From contig JAFKGI010000024.1 of the NCBI GenBank assembly GCA_017307785.1, positions 1 to 64,000 on the forward strand: a DNA stretch of 64,000 bases, read 5' to 3'. This stretch comes from Vulcanimicrobiota bacterium (lineage in GTDB: Bacteria; Vulcanimicrobiota; Xenobia; Xenobiales; JADMJV01). Made by a program: the position numbers and the translations under genes. Below are positions 41,763 through 49,798 of this stretch, in pieces (position 1 is the stretch's first letter; every line of letters begins with the position of its first letter). The notes beneath the pieces were generated by a model. The model was given only the letters and a program-made list of their open reading frames with translations, had not been told where the DNA came from and ran no database searches.

Positions 41763-42623
41763 GTGAAGTCCATTCTGGTCCTGGAGGATGACGAAAACCT
41801 GCGGGAACTCCTGGTGGACGTGCTCGACTCCCTCGACTACAAGGTCGAGGGAGCGGCCGGGCCTGAGGAGGCCCTGCACCTGGCTCACGAAATCGTCTTT
41901 GACTGCGTCATCTCGGACGTCCGCATGGCCGGACCGGTGGACGGTCTCGGGGCTCTTCAGGAACTGAAGCGAAAACGGCCGCCGCTGCGTTGCATCGTGA
42001 TGACCGGTTACGCGGACGAACTGGCGCCGCTACGGGCCCTTCAGATCCGGGTGGACGACTATCTCTACAAGCCCTTCGACGTCAAAGACATCCTGGCGGC
42101 GCTGGAGCGGGTCAAGAAGTCCGCGCAACAGAACGCCTGGTATCGCAAGATGTTGGGCAGGGTGATGGGGCAACCCGACCCCATTCAGCTGCTCAGCGAG
42201 TTACAGGGGATCCGGGAAAGCTGCCTGCGCGACTTTTTTGTGGCCGTGCGAGCCAGCCATCTGTATGCCGAAACAGCCCTGGACACCTGGGAGCGCCTGG
42301 AGGAGTTAGAAGTGGGCTACCTGCAAGCGATGCGCAGTCCCGCCGCTCTGACGGTCCAATCGGTACAGGGAGCCGCCGCCCGTTATACGGGTTGGCAGTC
42401 GCAGCTCGGTCAGCGGGCCTCCAAACAAGAACTGGTCATGGCCGCCCAGCGCTCACCGGAAAAGGTGGACCGGGGAGTGTTCCGACGCTTCCTGGATCGA
42501 ATCAAGTCCGGCACGGTGGACGCGGCCGACCTGGGCATGGCGGTAAGCCTGCGGCGCATGCCGGCCGAACGGCGAGCGCAAGACCCCGAGTATCAGGAGC
42601 TTTGGCAGCGCATCTGGGCCTGA
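41763..42623 (+). CDS. Receiver-domain protein with unknown output domain
   Basis: 286 residues. Residues 1-120 form a receiver domain: acidic pair at 9-10, D52 (SDVRMAG), T (VMTGYAD) and K (LYKPFD). The remaining 165 residues are helical and have no DNA-binding or enzymatic motif that I recognise. GTG 41763 lies six bases after the gyrA stop, so it is probably in the gyrBA transcript. A terminator-like hairpin overlaps its stop. Confidence 0.8.
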   Translation: MKSILVLEDDENLRELLVDVLDSLDYKVEGAAGPEEALHLAHEIVFDCVISDVRMAGPVDGLGALQELKRKRPPLRCIVMTGYADELAPLRALQIRVDDYLYKPFDVKDILAALERVKKSAQQNAWYRKMLGRVMGQPDPIQLLSELQGIRESCLRDFFVAVRASHLYAETALDTWERLEELEVGYLQAMRSPAALTVQSVQGAAARYTGWQSQLGQRASKQELVMAAQRSPEKVDRGVFRRFLDRIKSGTVDAADLGMAVSLRRMPAERRAQDPEYQELWQRIWA

Positions 42624-42638
42624 CGTTCAGGCATTTTT
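42618..42638 (+). terminator. Terminator at the end of the gyrBA-receiver operon
   Basis: GCCTGA/TCAGGC with a CGT loop (42618-42632) followed by ATTTTT; the left arm includes the TGA stop of the receiver gene. Confidence 0.55.
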
Positions 42639-42666
42639 CAGGCTAGACCCTTAGCTTGAAGGGGCT

Positions 42667-43179
42667 ATGAATATCGGGAACCTGTTCAACCGCCCCAACT
42701 TGACCTTGAAGAAGAAGCCGGACCCGGACTTCGGACAAAATGTCGAGGCGGGGCTGAGCGACAAGGCCCGGCTGGGCATCGCTGCCGGCTGGGTGGGTTT
42801 GACCACCGCAGCGGGCGCTTACGTCGGCCACCAGCGTAGCCTGGATGACGTCGTGACAGTCGAGCAGGTACCCTATCAGGAAACGGTGCGGGTGGCCGTA
42901 GGTTCGCACACCCAACACGGCTGTAGCCAGTACCACTATGGCTACGATGCCATGAAAGGTGAATTTGGCTATCACTACGGTTATGACGCCAGCTGCAGCC
43001 AGACCGTGACCGACTATGAGACTCGCTACACGGGACGCACCCTGTTCAAGGAAGTCGAGCACCACACCACCGGCTTCCCCCACTCGGCCATGCAAGGCGC
43101 CTTGTTAGGCGCCGGAATTGGCGTCGTGACGGGCGCCGCTGGACTTGTACTGGCCAAGCTTGTGGCCGATAATCACTAA
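42667..43179 (+). CDS. Small glycine-rich protein with two hydrophobic segments
   Basis: 170 residues. Hydrophobic segments near 38-55 (LGIAAGWVGLTTAAGAYVG) and at the end (ALLGAGIGVVTGAAGLVLAK) have a glycine-zipper spacing. Between them are two near copies of Y-H-Y-G-Y-D-A separated by a polar segment, aromatic and cysteine containing. No family recognised. Possibly an envelope stress or pore-like protein. Starts after the terminator. Confidence 0.55.
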   Translation: MNIGNLFNRPNLTLKKKPDPDFGQNVEAGLSDKARLGIAAGWVGLTTAAGAYVGHQRSLDDVVTVEQVPYQETVRVAVGSHTQHGCSQYHYGYDAMKGEFGYHYGYDASCSQTVTDYETRYTGRTLFKEVEHHTTGFPHSAMQGALLGAGIGVVTGAAGLVLAKLVADNH

Positions 43180-43257
43180 CAGGTATCAGGATCCCTACGC
43201 TGGTTTTTGCGTTCGCCCTACTCTGTCTTGGGATGACCCAAACGAGGAGGAAGAATC

Positions 43258-43818
43258 ATGTTTATCACTCTACACGCCAGCTTTGAAGATGCCGCTCTGG
43301 GCGAGAAAGCCATGGCAGCGCTGCTCGATCACGGAGTAGCCAAGGAAGACTTGTCGGGCTTTTTCCCGTCTGACTTCGAGACCGAAGACGTTCACGAAGT
43401 GCGTGCCAATCTGAAGCACGGAATCACCACCACCACCAGTGCGGACGCCGCTGCGGGTGCCGCCAAGGGCGCGGGTGTAGGCCTGGGCCTGGGTGCGGTA
43501 GCCACCTTGGCCAGCCTCTTGATTCCGGGTTTTGGCCTGGTCACCGGCGGAGGCGCTCTGGCCTCGGCTCTGATCGGCGCGGCGGGAACCACCGTGGGTG
43601 GCGCTCTGGCCGGCGGTGTGGCCGGCTACCTGGAAGACCAGGGCGTGGACCATCAGGTAGCTCTGGATTCGGAGGCCGCTCTGCGTCACGGTCGCGCCGT
43701 AGTGGTCGTGCGCTGCCCCAGCGGAAAGCTGTCGGAAGCTGACATCAGCGCCATTCTGCTCAAGTATCACGCCAGCACCTTCGGTCGTATCGAAGCTCCG
43801 GCCATTATCGGCGAGTAG
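43258..43818 (+). CDS. Glycine-zipper protein of unknown function
   Basis: 186 residues. N-terminal region with ferredoxin-like alternation (HASFEDAALGEKAMAALLDHGV) like general-stress/YflT-type domains, then a long glycine/alanine-rich hydrophobic stretch (about 62-125) and a C-terminal beta strand region (AVVVVRCPSGKLSEADISAI). GAGGAGG precedes the ATG. Related proteins in other bacteria are stress induced; here function is unknown. Confidence 0.6.
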   Translation: MFITLHASFEDAALGEKAMAALLDHGVAKEDLSGFFPSDFETEDVHEVRANLKHGITTTTSADAAAGAAKGAGVGLGLGAVATLASLLIPGFGLVTGGGALASALIGAAGTTVGGALAGGVAGYLEDQGVDHQVALDSEAALRHGRAVVVVRCPSGKLSEADISAILLKYHASTFGRIEAPAIIGE

Positions 43819-43854
43819 CAGGTCTCGGCCAGGGCTCGCTCCAACCCCTTGGAG

Positions 43855-44508
43855 ATGAGCCTCTGTTTTGGACCGCCGACCGATCTGGCAGCGCTTGAAC
43901 AACTCCAGCAACGTGTCTGGGGCTGTGGCGCCAACGAGATCGTGCCGGCCCACCTTTTGCAAGCCCATCAACATCACGGCGCCTGTGTGCTGGAAGCCAG
44001 GCACTCCGGGGAGTTGATGGGCTTGCTTTATTCGTTTCCGGGACCTCCCGGCTCCGACTACCTGTATTCGCATTTGGCCGCCATCGCGCCGGAACTGCAG
44101 GGTCGGGGCTACGGCCGGCAGCTGAAGCAGGCTCAGGCGGAATGGGCCCGAGAACGCGGTTATCGACGGATCGTCTGGACCTTTGATCCCCTGCAGCCTT
44201 TGAATGCGCGTCTCAATATCGGGCGCCTGGGTGCCGTTTGCAGTCGCTATCTGGTCGATTACTATGGCGAATTGGATGACGAGCTCAACCGTGGAGTGCC
44301 AACGGACCGCTTTGAGGTAGACTGGTGGCTGGTGCCGGTCTCCCGGGGGCCGGTGACGGAAACGGTCACTTTCGAGCTGGGAGTGCGTTCCCGAGAGGGG
44401 ACCCGTTCGCGGTTTCTAGACGCCTTTTCCCGGGGACTATCGGTGCTTTCTTTCGAAGTGATAGAAGGACGGGGAGTCTACGGCCTGGGGATGCTGGATG
44501 CAGATTGA
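43855..44508 (+). CDS. GNAT-superfamily acyltransferase (COG3375-like)
   Basis: 217 residues. The acyl-CoA binding strand-loop is in LAAIAPELQGRGYGRQLKQAQ (R/Q-x-x-G-x-G), followed by TFDPLQPLNARLNIGRLGAV, the hallmark of a predicted acetyltransferase family often encoded beside OSBS/NSAR enzymes. It overlaps the menC-like gene by 11 bases. In Geobacillus such pairs convert D- to L-amino acids through N-succinyl intermediates. The ATG has GGAG directly adjacent, so its start is uncertain. Confidence 0.78.
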   Translation: MSLCFGPPTDLAALEQLQQRVWGCGANEIVPAHLLQAHQHHGACVLEARHSGELMGLLYSFPGPPGSDYLYSHLAAIAPELQGRGYGRQLKQAQAEWARERGYRRIVWTFDPLQPLNARLNIGRLGAVCSRYLVDYYGELDDELNRGVPTDRFEVDWWLVPVSRGPVTETVTFELGVRSREGTRSRFLDAFSRGLSVLSFEVIEGRGVYGLGMLDAD

Positions 44509-45601
44509 CCGAGTAGAACTCCGTTGGCTCTCGATGCCTTTGCGCACACCGTTCGAGACCAGCTTCGCCCGCGAGACCGACAAAGATTGTCTGTTGGTGC
44601 GAGTTTTCGGCGAAGGGTTCGAAGGCTGGGGCGAGGTGGTGGCCATGAAAGAGCCCCTCTATAACGAGGAGACTCTCAAGACGTGCTGGCACCTTCTCGA
44701 GGACCTGCTGATCCCGCTGGTTCTGTCACGCCCCTGGTCTTCGGTGGAAGAATGGTGCGCGGCGACTCGCCATGTGCGACGGAACTATATGGCCCGGGCG
44801 GGGCTGGAGGCGGCCCTCTGGGATTTGCATTCTTTGTGTCAGGGTCGGTCGCTTTCGTCGCTTTGGGGCGGGGTGCGTTCTCGGGTAGAGGTTGGGATCT
44901 CGCTGGGGATCGAGGCTTCTTTGGACGAGCTACTGCCTCAGGTGGAAGCCGGGGTCGCCGAGGGCTATCGAAGGATCAAGCTGAAAATCAAGCCCGGCTG
45001 GGATCTGGAGCCGGTGGCGGAAGTGCGCCGACGCTGGCCTTCGCTGCTACTGCAGGTGGATGCGAACTCGGCCTACCGGCTGGGGGACGCTTCCCATTTG
45101 GCGCGGCTGGATGACTTTGGACTGCTCTTGGTGGAACAACCGCTGGAGCACGACGACATTGTGGACCACGCGACTCTGGCTCGCATGGTCAGGACACCGA
45201 TTTGTCTCGACGAATCCATCGATACGGTCGACCAGTGCAGGCGGGCTCTGCAGTTGGGCTCGGCCGCGATTATCAACATCAAGCCGGGGCGAGTCGGTGG
45301 TTATTGCGCTTCGCGCGACATTCATTCGTTCTGTTTAGAACAGAGAGTGCCGTGCTGGGTGGGCGGCATGCTGGAAACAGGGGTGGGGCGGCTGCAGAAC
45401 CTGGCACTGGCGTCCTTGCCGAACTTTACGCTGCCAGGCGACATTTCTGCCTCGCGTCGCTATTTCGCGCGCGACATTATCGACCCGGAAGTGGTGCTGG
45501 AATCCGTCGGATGCGTGCGCGTGCCCGAGGTCCCGGGAGTAGCCCAGTTTCTGGACTGGGGGCAGCTGGAACGGGTCACTTTGCGGGTGGAGCGCTGGTA
45601 G
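44498..45601 (+). CDS. menC: o-Succinylbenzoate synthase / N-succinylamino acid racemase
   Basis: 367 residues, enolase superfamily (MLE subgroup). Acid-base lysines in RIKLKIKPG (about 162-166) and NIKPGRVGG (about 263-268), and the metal ligands in VDANSAY, EQPL and LDESID. Sequence alone cannot separate OSBS (menaquinone synthesis) from NSAR (N-acylamino-acid racemase). The coupled GNAT gene favours NSAR; no other men gene is in the window. Confidence 0.82.
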   Translation: MQIDRVELRWLSMPLRTPFETSFARETDKDCLLVRVFGEGFEGWGEVVAMKEPLYNEETLKTCWHLLEDLLIPLVLSRPWSSVEEWCAATRHVRRNYMARAGLEAALWDLHSLCQGRSLSSLWGGVRSRVEVGISLGIEASLDELLPQVEAGVAEGYRRIKLKIKPGWDLEPVAEVRRRWPSLLLQVDANSAYRLGDASHLARLDDFGLLLVEQPLEHDDIVDHATLARMVRTPICLDESIDTVDQCRRALQLGSAAIINIKPGRVGGYCASRDIHSFCLEQRVPCWVGGMLETGVGRLQNLALASLPNFTLPGDISASRRYFARDIIDPEVVLESVGCVRVPEVPGVAQFLDWGQLERVTLRVERW

Positions 45602-45647
45602 GATCTCTCCGGCGGCTTCGGCAGTTTTCGCCAAAGGGCGGGGACGC

Positions 45648-45679
45648 AAAGAGCCCGCACCATCCGGCGCGGGCTCTTT
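45648..45679 (+). terminator. Intrinsic terminator after the menC-like gene
   Basis: AAAGAGCCCGC (45648-45658) pairs with GCGGGCTCTTT (45669-45679). Symmetric A/T ends let it serve the minus-strand small gene as well. Just upstream, GGGACGCAAAG resembles part of a c-di-GMP-I riboswitch core. Confidence 0.75.
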
Positions 45680-45699
45680 GGCGGGAAAAATTCTCAGGC

Positions 45700-45894
45700 T
45701 TAGTCGCGGGGGTCGTAGCCGTCGCGGTGCAGGTTGTCCCAGTAGGAGTCGTGGGCTTGCTGGTCGGCGTAGGCGTCGCCGGCTTCGTGCATGCCGCGGG
45801 GCAGCTTGGTGGTCTGCGGGTAGTCTTCCTCGCGAATGAGCTGGCCGCCGGCGTGATTGGCCTGACGCTGGAATCTGTGCGGGTTGATGTTCAT
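45700..45894 (-). CDS. Small hydrophilic protein of unknown function
   Basis: 64 residues, rich in H, D, Q and Y, no membrane segment. AGGAG lies ten bases before the ATG on the minus strand. Its 5' side faces the second hairpin array. Plausible because of the ribosome site and terminators, but no homologue is recognised. Confidence 0.45.
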   Translation of the reverse strand: MNINPHRFQRQANHAGGQLIREEDYPQTTKLPRGMHEAGDAYADQQAHDSYWDNLHRDGYDPRD

Positions 45895-45960
45895 GAGTTT
45901 GGTGCTCCTCTATGTGTGTAGCTAGAGGGTAGCGAGCCGGTCTGAAAGGGAGCTGAAAGT

Positions 45961-46192
45961 TGTCCGGGCCGGGTGGCGGACTGTCCGGCGCCGGTGGCGG
46001 ACGCGGGGTTGTCCGGGCCGGGTGGCGGACTGTCTGGCGCCGGTGGCGGACGCGAGGGTAGTCCGGGCCGGGTGGCGGACTGTCCGACCCCGGTGGCGGA
46101 CGCGAGGGTTGTCCGGGCCGGGCGGCGGACTGTCTGGCGCCGGTGGCGGACGCGGGGTTGTCCGGGCCGGGTGGCGGACAACCCCCGGCTCC
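45961..46192. repeat. Tandem array of 49-50-bp GC-rich twin-hairpin units
   Basis: The landmark GTCCGGGCC starts at 45962, 46011, 46061, 46111 and 46160 (steps 49, 50, 50, 49). Each unit has two hairpins built from the same inverted pair: GTCCG-N10-CGGAC, then GTCYG-N11-CGGAC, then a short GCGRGGGT linker. The final copy is half. It lies between the 3' end of metB and the 5' end of the small minus-strand gene. The sequence is unrelated to the 13.2-kb array but the plan is the same. Confidence 0.88.
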
Positions 46193-46231
46193 CGGCTGGA
46201 TAGCTGACTGCCCAGCTACCCAGCCCGAGAG

Positions 46232-47404
46232 TTAGCGACTGCCGACCGCGGAAACGGACTTGGCCAGGGCCTGCTCGAGATCGCCGATGAGGTCCTGAGT
46301 GTTTTCGATACCGACCGAAAGCCGGATGAGGCCGTCGGCGATGCCCATTTCCAGTCGGCGCTCGCGAGGGATGCTGGCGTGAGTCATAGTGGCGGGGACC
46401 TCAATGAGGCTTTCCACGCCGCCCAGGCTTTCAGCCAGCAAGAACAACTTGGTGGACTCGACCAGGGTCTTGGCTTCGTCCATACCACCTTTGATCTCGA
46501 ACGAGATCATGCCGCCAAAGCCGGACATCTCTGTCTTGGCCAGGGCGTGCTGGGGGTGGGAGGCGAGGCCGGGGTAGATGACCTGGCGCACGGCCGGGTG
46601 GGCTTCCAGGTACTCGGCGATGGCCTGGGCATTGCGGGCGTGAGCCTGCATGCGAACGGCCAGCGTCTTGAGCCCGCGCAGGGCCAGGAAGCAGTCGAAG
46701 GGTCCGGGGATGGCACCGACGGCGTTCTGATGGAAGCGCATATCGGCGGCGATTTCGTCCGAATTGGTGGCCAGAATACCGCCCACCAAGTCCGAGTGGC
46801 CACCCAGGTATTTGGTGGCCGAATGCATCACAATGTCCGCGCCCAACTCGAGGGGACGCTGGAAGGCCGGCGACATGAAGGTGTTGTCGACCACCACCAG
46901 CGAGCCGTTGGCTTTGGCCAACCTGGCCACGGCGCGAATGTCGGTGAGCTTGAGCAGGGGGTTGGTGGGGCTTTCGATCCAGACCATCTTGATCTTGGGA
47001 TTGAGGGCCTTCTCGACGGCGCCCAGGTCACTGGTGTTGACGAAGTGAGCCTTGACGCCGAACTTGCTCATCACCTTGGTGAAGAAGCGAAAGGTTCCAC
47101 CATAAACGTCGTCCGAGACGAGAATCTCGTCGCCGCTCTGCAGCAGATACATACAGTTGTTGGTGGTGGCCATGCCGGAGGCGAAGGCCACACCATGCTT
47201 GGCGCCCTCCAAGGCGGCCAGGCACTGCTCGTAAGCCTGACGGGTGGGATTGTTGGTGCGCGAATATTCGTAGCCCAGGCGCGGTTGGCCGAGAGCTTCC
47301 TGGGCGTAGGTCGAGGTCTGAAAGATGGGGACGTTGACCGCGCCCGTCATAGCCTCAGGATCTTGACCGGCGTGAATGGCCAGGGTTTCCAGATGATACT
47401 TCAT
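46232..47404 (-). CDS. metB: Cystathionine gamma-synthase/lyase-type enzyme
   Basis: 390 residues, fold-type I PLP enzyme of the Cys/Met metabolism family: Y-S-R-T-N-N-PTRQAYE, PLP lysine in SATKYLGGHSD (about 205), and IESPTNP. With cbs at 24 kb it may act as a cystathionine gamma-lyase in reverse transsulfuration; synthase activity cannot be excluded. Its ATG overlaps the secG stop (ATGA 47401-47404), the end of a glycolytic operon. Confidence 0.9.
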   Translation of the reverse strand: MKYHLETLAIHAGQDPEAMTGAVNVPIFQTSTYAQEALGQPRLGYEYSRTNNPTRQAYEQCLAALEGAKHGVAFASGMATTNNCMYLLQSGDEILVSDDVYGGTFRFFTKVMSKFGVKAHFVNTSDLGAVEKALNPKIKMVWIESPTNPLLKLTDIRAVARLAKANGSLVVVDNTFMSPAFQRPLELGADIVMHSATKYLGGHSDLVGGILATNSDEIAADMRFHQNAVGAIPGPFDCFLALRGLKTLAVRMQAHARNAQAIAEYLEAHPAVRQVIYPGLASHPQHALAKTEMSGFGGMISFEIKGGMDEAKTLVESTKLFLLAESLGGVESLIEVPATMTHASIPRERRLEMGIADGLIRLSVGIENTQDLIGDLEQALAKSVSAVGSR

Positions 47405-47733
47405 AGACGGATAACCGAAGCCACGATCATCGACAGGAAGAGGAAGACGTAGGCCAGATTGTTGGTCAGGTCGGAGAGACGCTCCTCACCCGTCATCTTA
47501 CCCTTGGAAGTCGGCTGCGAGGGAGCGGACATGCTCTGCTGCATCAGACCTTCAGACTTATTGGTGCGCAGAGTGACACAGATGATCAGGGCGGCGCAGA
47601 TCAAGAAGTAGATGGCCAGCAAACCCATCTTCCAAACGGGTAGACCCGAGGCACCGGTGTTGGCAATTTGCTCCACCACGATGTCTGGGGTGGGCATCGG
47701 AGCCACCGGGGTAGCGGATTGGGCGAACCACAT
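47401..47733 (-). CDS. secG: Protein translocase subunit SecG
   Basis: 110 residues with two membrane helices: MGLLAIYFLICAALIICVTL and LAYVFLFLSMIVASVI. The segment between them (NKSEGLMQQSMSA) matches the SecG pattern (K-S-E/A-G-L). SecG supports SecYEG-SecA export. The tpiA-secG order is widely conserved, which supports the call. The N-terminal 30 residues are longer than usual. Confidence 0.85.
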   Translation of the reverse strand: MWFAQSATPVAPMPTPDIVVEQIANTGASGLPVWKMGLLAIYFLICAALIICVTLRTNKSEGLMQQSMSAPSQPTSKGKMTGEERLSDLTNNLAYVFLFLSMIVASVIRL

Positions 47734-47743
47734 ATCGTTCTCC

Positions 47744-48520
47744 TTAGTTGGCCAGCGAGGCCTGGGTTTGATAGTTGACGATGCGGGCGAAGCTGTCGGC
47801 CTTGAGGCTGGCGCCTCCGACCAGAGCTCCGTCGATGTTGGGCTGGGCCATCAAAGCGTCGACGTTAGCGGCGTTAACGCTGCCACCATACAGCAAACGG
47901 ACCTGCTGGGCAATGCGTTCCCCAAACAGATTGCCCAGTTCCTGACGCAGCACGGCGATGGTGCTCTCGGCACCTTCCGGGGTGTCGGTCTTGCCGGTGC
48001 CGATGGCCCAGATGGGCTCGTAGGCTACGACCAGCTTGTCACCGCTGCTCAGAGACTGACCTTTGAGGGCGCCCTGCAGCTGGCCAAGAACGACGTCTTT
48101 GGTCTTGCCGGCTTCGCGCTGCTCGAGGCTCTCACCGACGCAGAGGATGGGAACCAGATTGTTCTGCAGAGCGGCTTCGACTTTCTGGAAGCAGTCTTTA
48201 TCAGACTCGTGAAAATAAGCGCGACGCTCGGAGTGGCCGATGATGACGTGACTGCAGCCACAATCGCGCAGCATGGCGGGCGAGAGCTCGCCGGTGAAGG
48301 CGCCGGACTCTTTCCAGTAGACGTTCTGAGCGCCCAGGCCGTAGTTGGCTTTGCCTTCGATCAGGCCACCCACTTCGGTGAGCAGATGGAAGCTGGGGCA
48401 GAGCACCACTTCGCGCTGCTGCACGGGGAAGGCCACCTTGAGCAGGTCTTCCACCAGATTCTTGGCCTCGCGGCGGTTCAGGTTCATTTTCCAATTGGCG
48501 GCTAAAATGGGGGTGCGCAT
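47744..48520 (-). CDS. tpiA: Triosephosphate isomerase
   Basis: 258 residues, complete TIM barrel: AANWKMN (lysine), VIIGHSERR (electrophilic histidine), VAYEPIWAIGTG (catalytic glutamate), and the phosphate loop LYGGSVNAAN. Start ATG 48520 has AAGGAG nine bases upstream. Follows pgk by 13 bases. Confidence 0.97.
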   Translation of the reverse strand: MRTPILAANWKMNLNRREAKNLVEDLLKVAFPVQQREVVLCPSFHLLTEVGGLIEGKANYGLGAQNVYWKESGAFTGELSPAMLRDCGCSHVIIGHSERRAYFHESDKDCFQKVEAALQNNLVPILCVGESLEQREAGKTKDVVLGQLQGALKGQSLSSGDKLVVAYEPIWAIGTGKTDTPEGAESTIAVLRQELGNLFGERIAQQVRLLYGGSVNAANVDALMAQPNIDGALVGGASLKADSFARIVNYQTQASLAN

Positions 48521-48533
48521 CGTCATCAGCTCC

Positions 48534-49727
48534 TTAAGCGGGTTGGGCGCTGCGGCGCAGGACCGCAACTCCGGGTAGTTCTTGGCCCTCGAGGAATTCC
48601 ATGGAGGCGCCGCCTCCAGTGGACACGTGGGTAATCTTGGCGGCCATGCCCATCTGGGTCACGGCGGCGGCGGAATCGCCACCACCGATGCACGAGCGTC
48701 CGCTGCTGGCGCACACGGCCTCGGCCACGGCGCGGGTGCCCTTGTCAAAGGGCGGATTCTCGAAAACGCCCATAGGGCCGTTCCAGAAGACGGTTTTGGC
48801 TTTGGCAATTTCGGCGGCGTAGAGAGCGGCCGTCTTCTCACCGATGTCCAGGCCCATTTTGTCGGCGGGCACTTGATCGGCGGGCACGGTTTCGGCGGGC
48901 GATCCGCCTTTAAAGGCGTCGGAAACCTGCACGTCCACGGGCAGCAACAGCTTGACGCCAGCGGCTTTGGCTTTCTCCTCGATGCGCTTGGGCAGATCCA
49001 GGTCGGCTTCGCAGAGCGACTTGCCGATCTCGCCGCCGTGCGACTTGATAAAGGTGAAGGCCATTCCGCCACCGATGAGGATAACGTCGGCCTTGGTGAC
49101 CAACGACTCAAGCACGGCGATCTTGTCGGAAACCTTGGAGCCGCCCAGGATGGCCACGAAGGGCTTCTGGGGGGCGCTGAGCAGTTCGCCCAGGTGGGTC
49201 AACTCGGCTTCCATCAAGAGACCGGCGGCCGAGGGCAGGAACTTGGCTACGCCGACGGTCGAGGCGTGAGCCCGGTGGGCGGCGCCGAACGCATCGTTGA
49301 CGTAGAGCTCACCGTGTTTGGCCAGCTTCTCGGCGAAACCGGCGTCATTGGCTTCTTCTTCCGGATGAAACCGCAGGTTCTCCAGCAGGAGAATCTCGCC
49401 GGGCTTGAGCGAGGAGCTGAGCGCTTCGCTTTCGGCACCGATGCAATCGGGAGCGAGCTTGACCGGCTTACCCCACACCTCTTCCAGCTTGGCGGCCACG
49501 GGGCCGAGGCTGAACTCCATGTTGCGCTTGCCCTTGGGCCGTCCCAGGTGGGACATCAGCACTACGGCGGCGCCTTCGTCGAGCAGGCGACGGATGCTGG
49601 GCATGGCGGCCTGGATGCGGGTGTCGTCGGAGACTCGGCCGTCCTGGAGCGGACAGTTGAAGTCGACGCGCACCAGCACGCGCTTGCCTTTGACATCGAG
49701 GTCTTTGAGGGTGGAGAAATCGGCCAT
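48534..49727 (-). CDS. pgk: Phosphoglycerate kinase
   Basis: 397 residues: VRVDFNCPL, VLMSHLGRPKG (substrate arginine), ATP-site AILGGSKVSDKI, and GGGDSAAAV. Forms ATP from 1,3-bisphosphoglycerate. ATG 49727 follows AAGGAA. A stem-loop separates it from gapA. Confidence 0.97.
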   Translation of the reverse strand: MADFSTLKDLDVKGKRVLVRVDFNCPLQDGRVSDDTRIQAAMPSIRRLLDEGAAVVLMSHLGRPKGKRNMEFSLGPVAAKLEEVWGKPVKLAPDCIGAESEALSSSLKPGEILLLENLRFHPEEEANDAGFAEKLAKHGELYVNDAFGAAHRAHASTVGVAKFLPSAAGLLMEAELTHLGELLSAPQKPFVAILGGSKVSDKIAVLESLVTKADVILIGGGMAFTFIKSHGGEIGKSLCEADLDLPKRIEEKAKAAGVKLLLPVDVQVSDAFKGGSPAETVPADQVPADKMGLDIGEKTAALYAAEIAKAKTVFWNGPMGVFENPPFDKGTRAVAEAVCASSGRSCIGGGDSAAAVTQMGMAAKITHVSTGGGASMEFLEGQELPGVAVLRRSAQPA

Positions 49728-49754
49728 GGGTTTCCTTTCCTTAGAGAGCAAGAA

Positions 49755-49781
49755 AGCCCCATCGCCTGGGGCGATGGGGCT
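49755..49781 (-). terminator. gapA-pgk intergenic stem-loop (attenuator or processing site)
   Basis: AGCCCCATCGCC pairs perfectly with GGCGATGGGGCT around a three-base loop; on the minus strand it is followed by TTCTTGC, a weak T-run. It may partly terminate transcription after gapA or protect the gapA message. Confidence 0.55.
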
Positions 49782-49798
49782 CGAAGACCTTCGCTTAG

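Noticed and set aside
45891..46207. Open frames through the GC-rich array on both strands
   Set aside because: Their Arg/Gly/Ala/Pro-rich peptides follow only from the nucleotide repeat.
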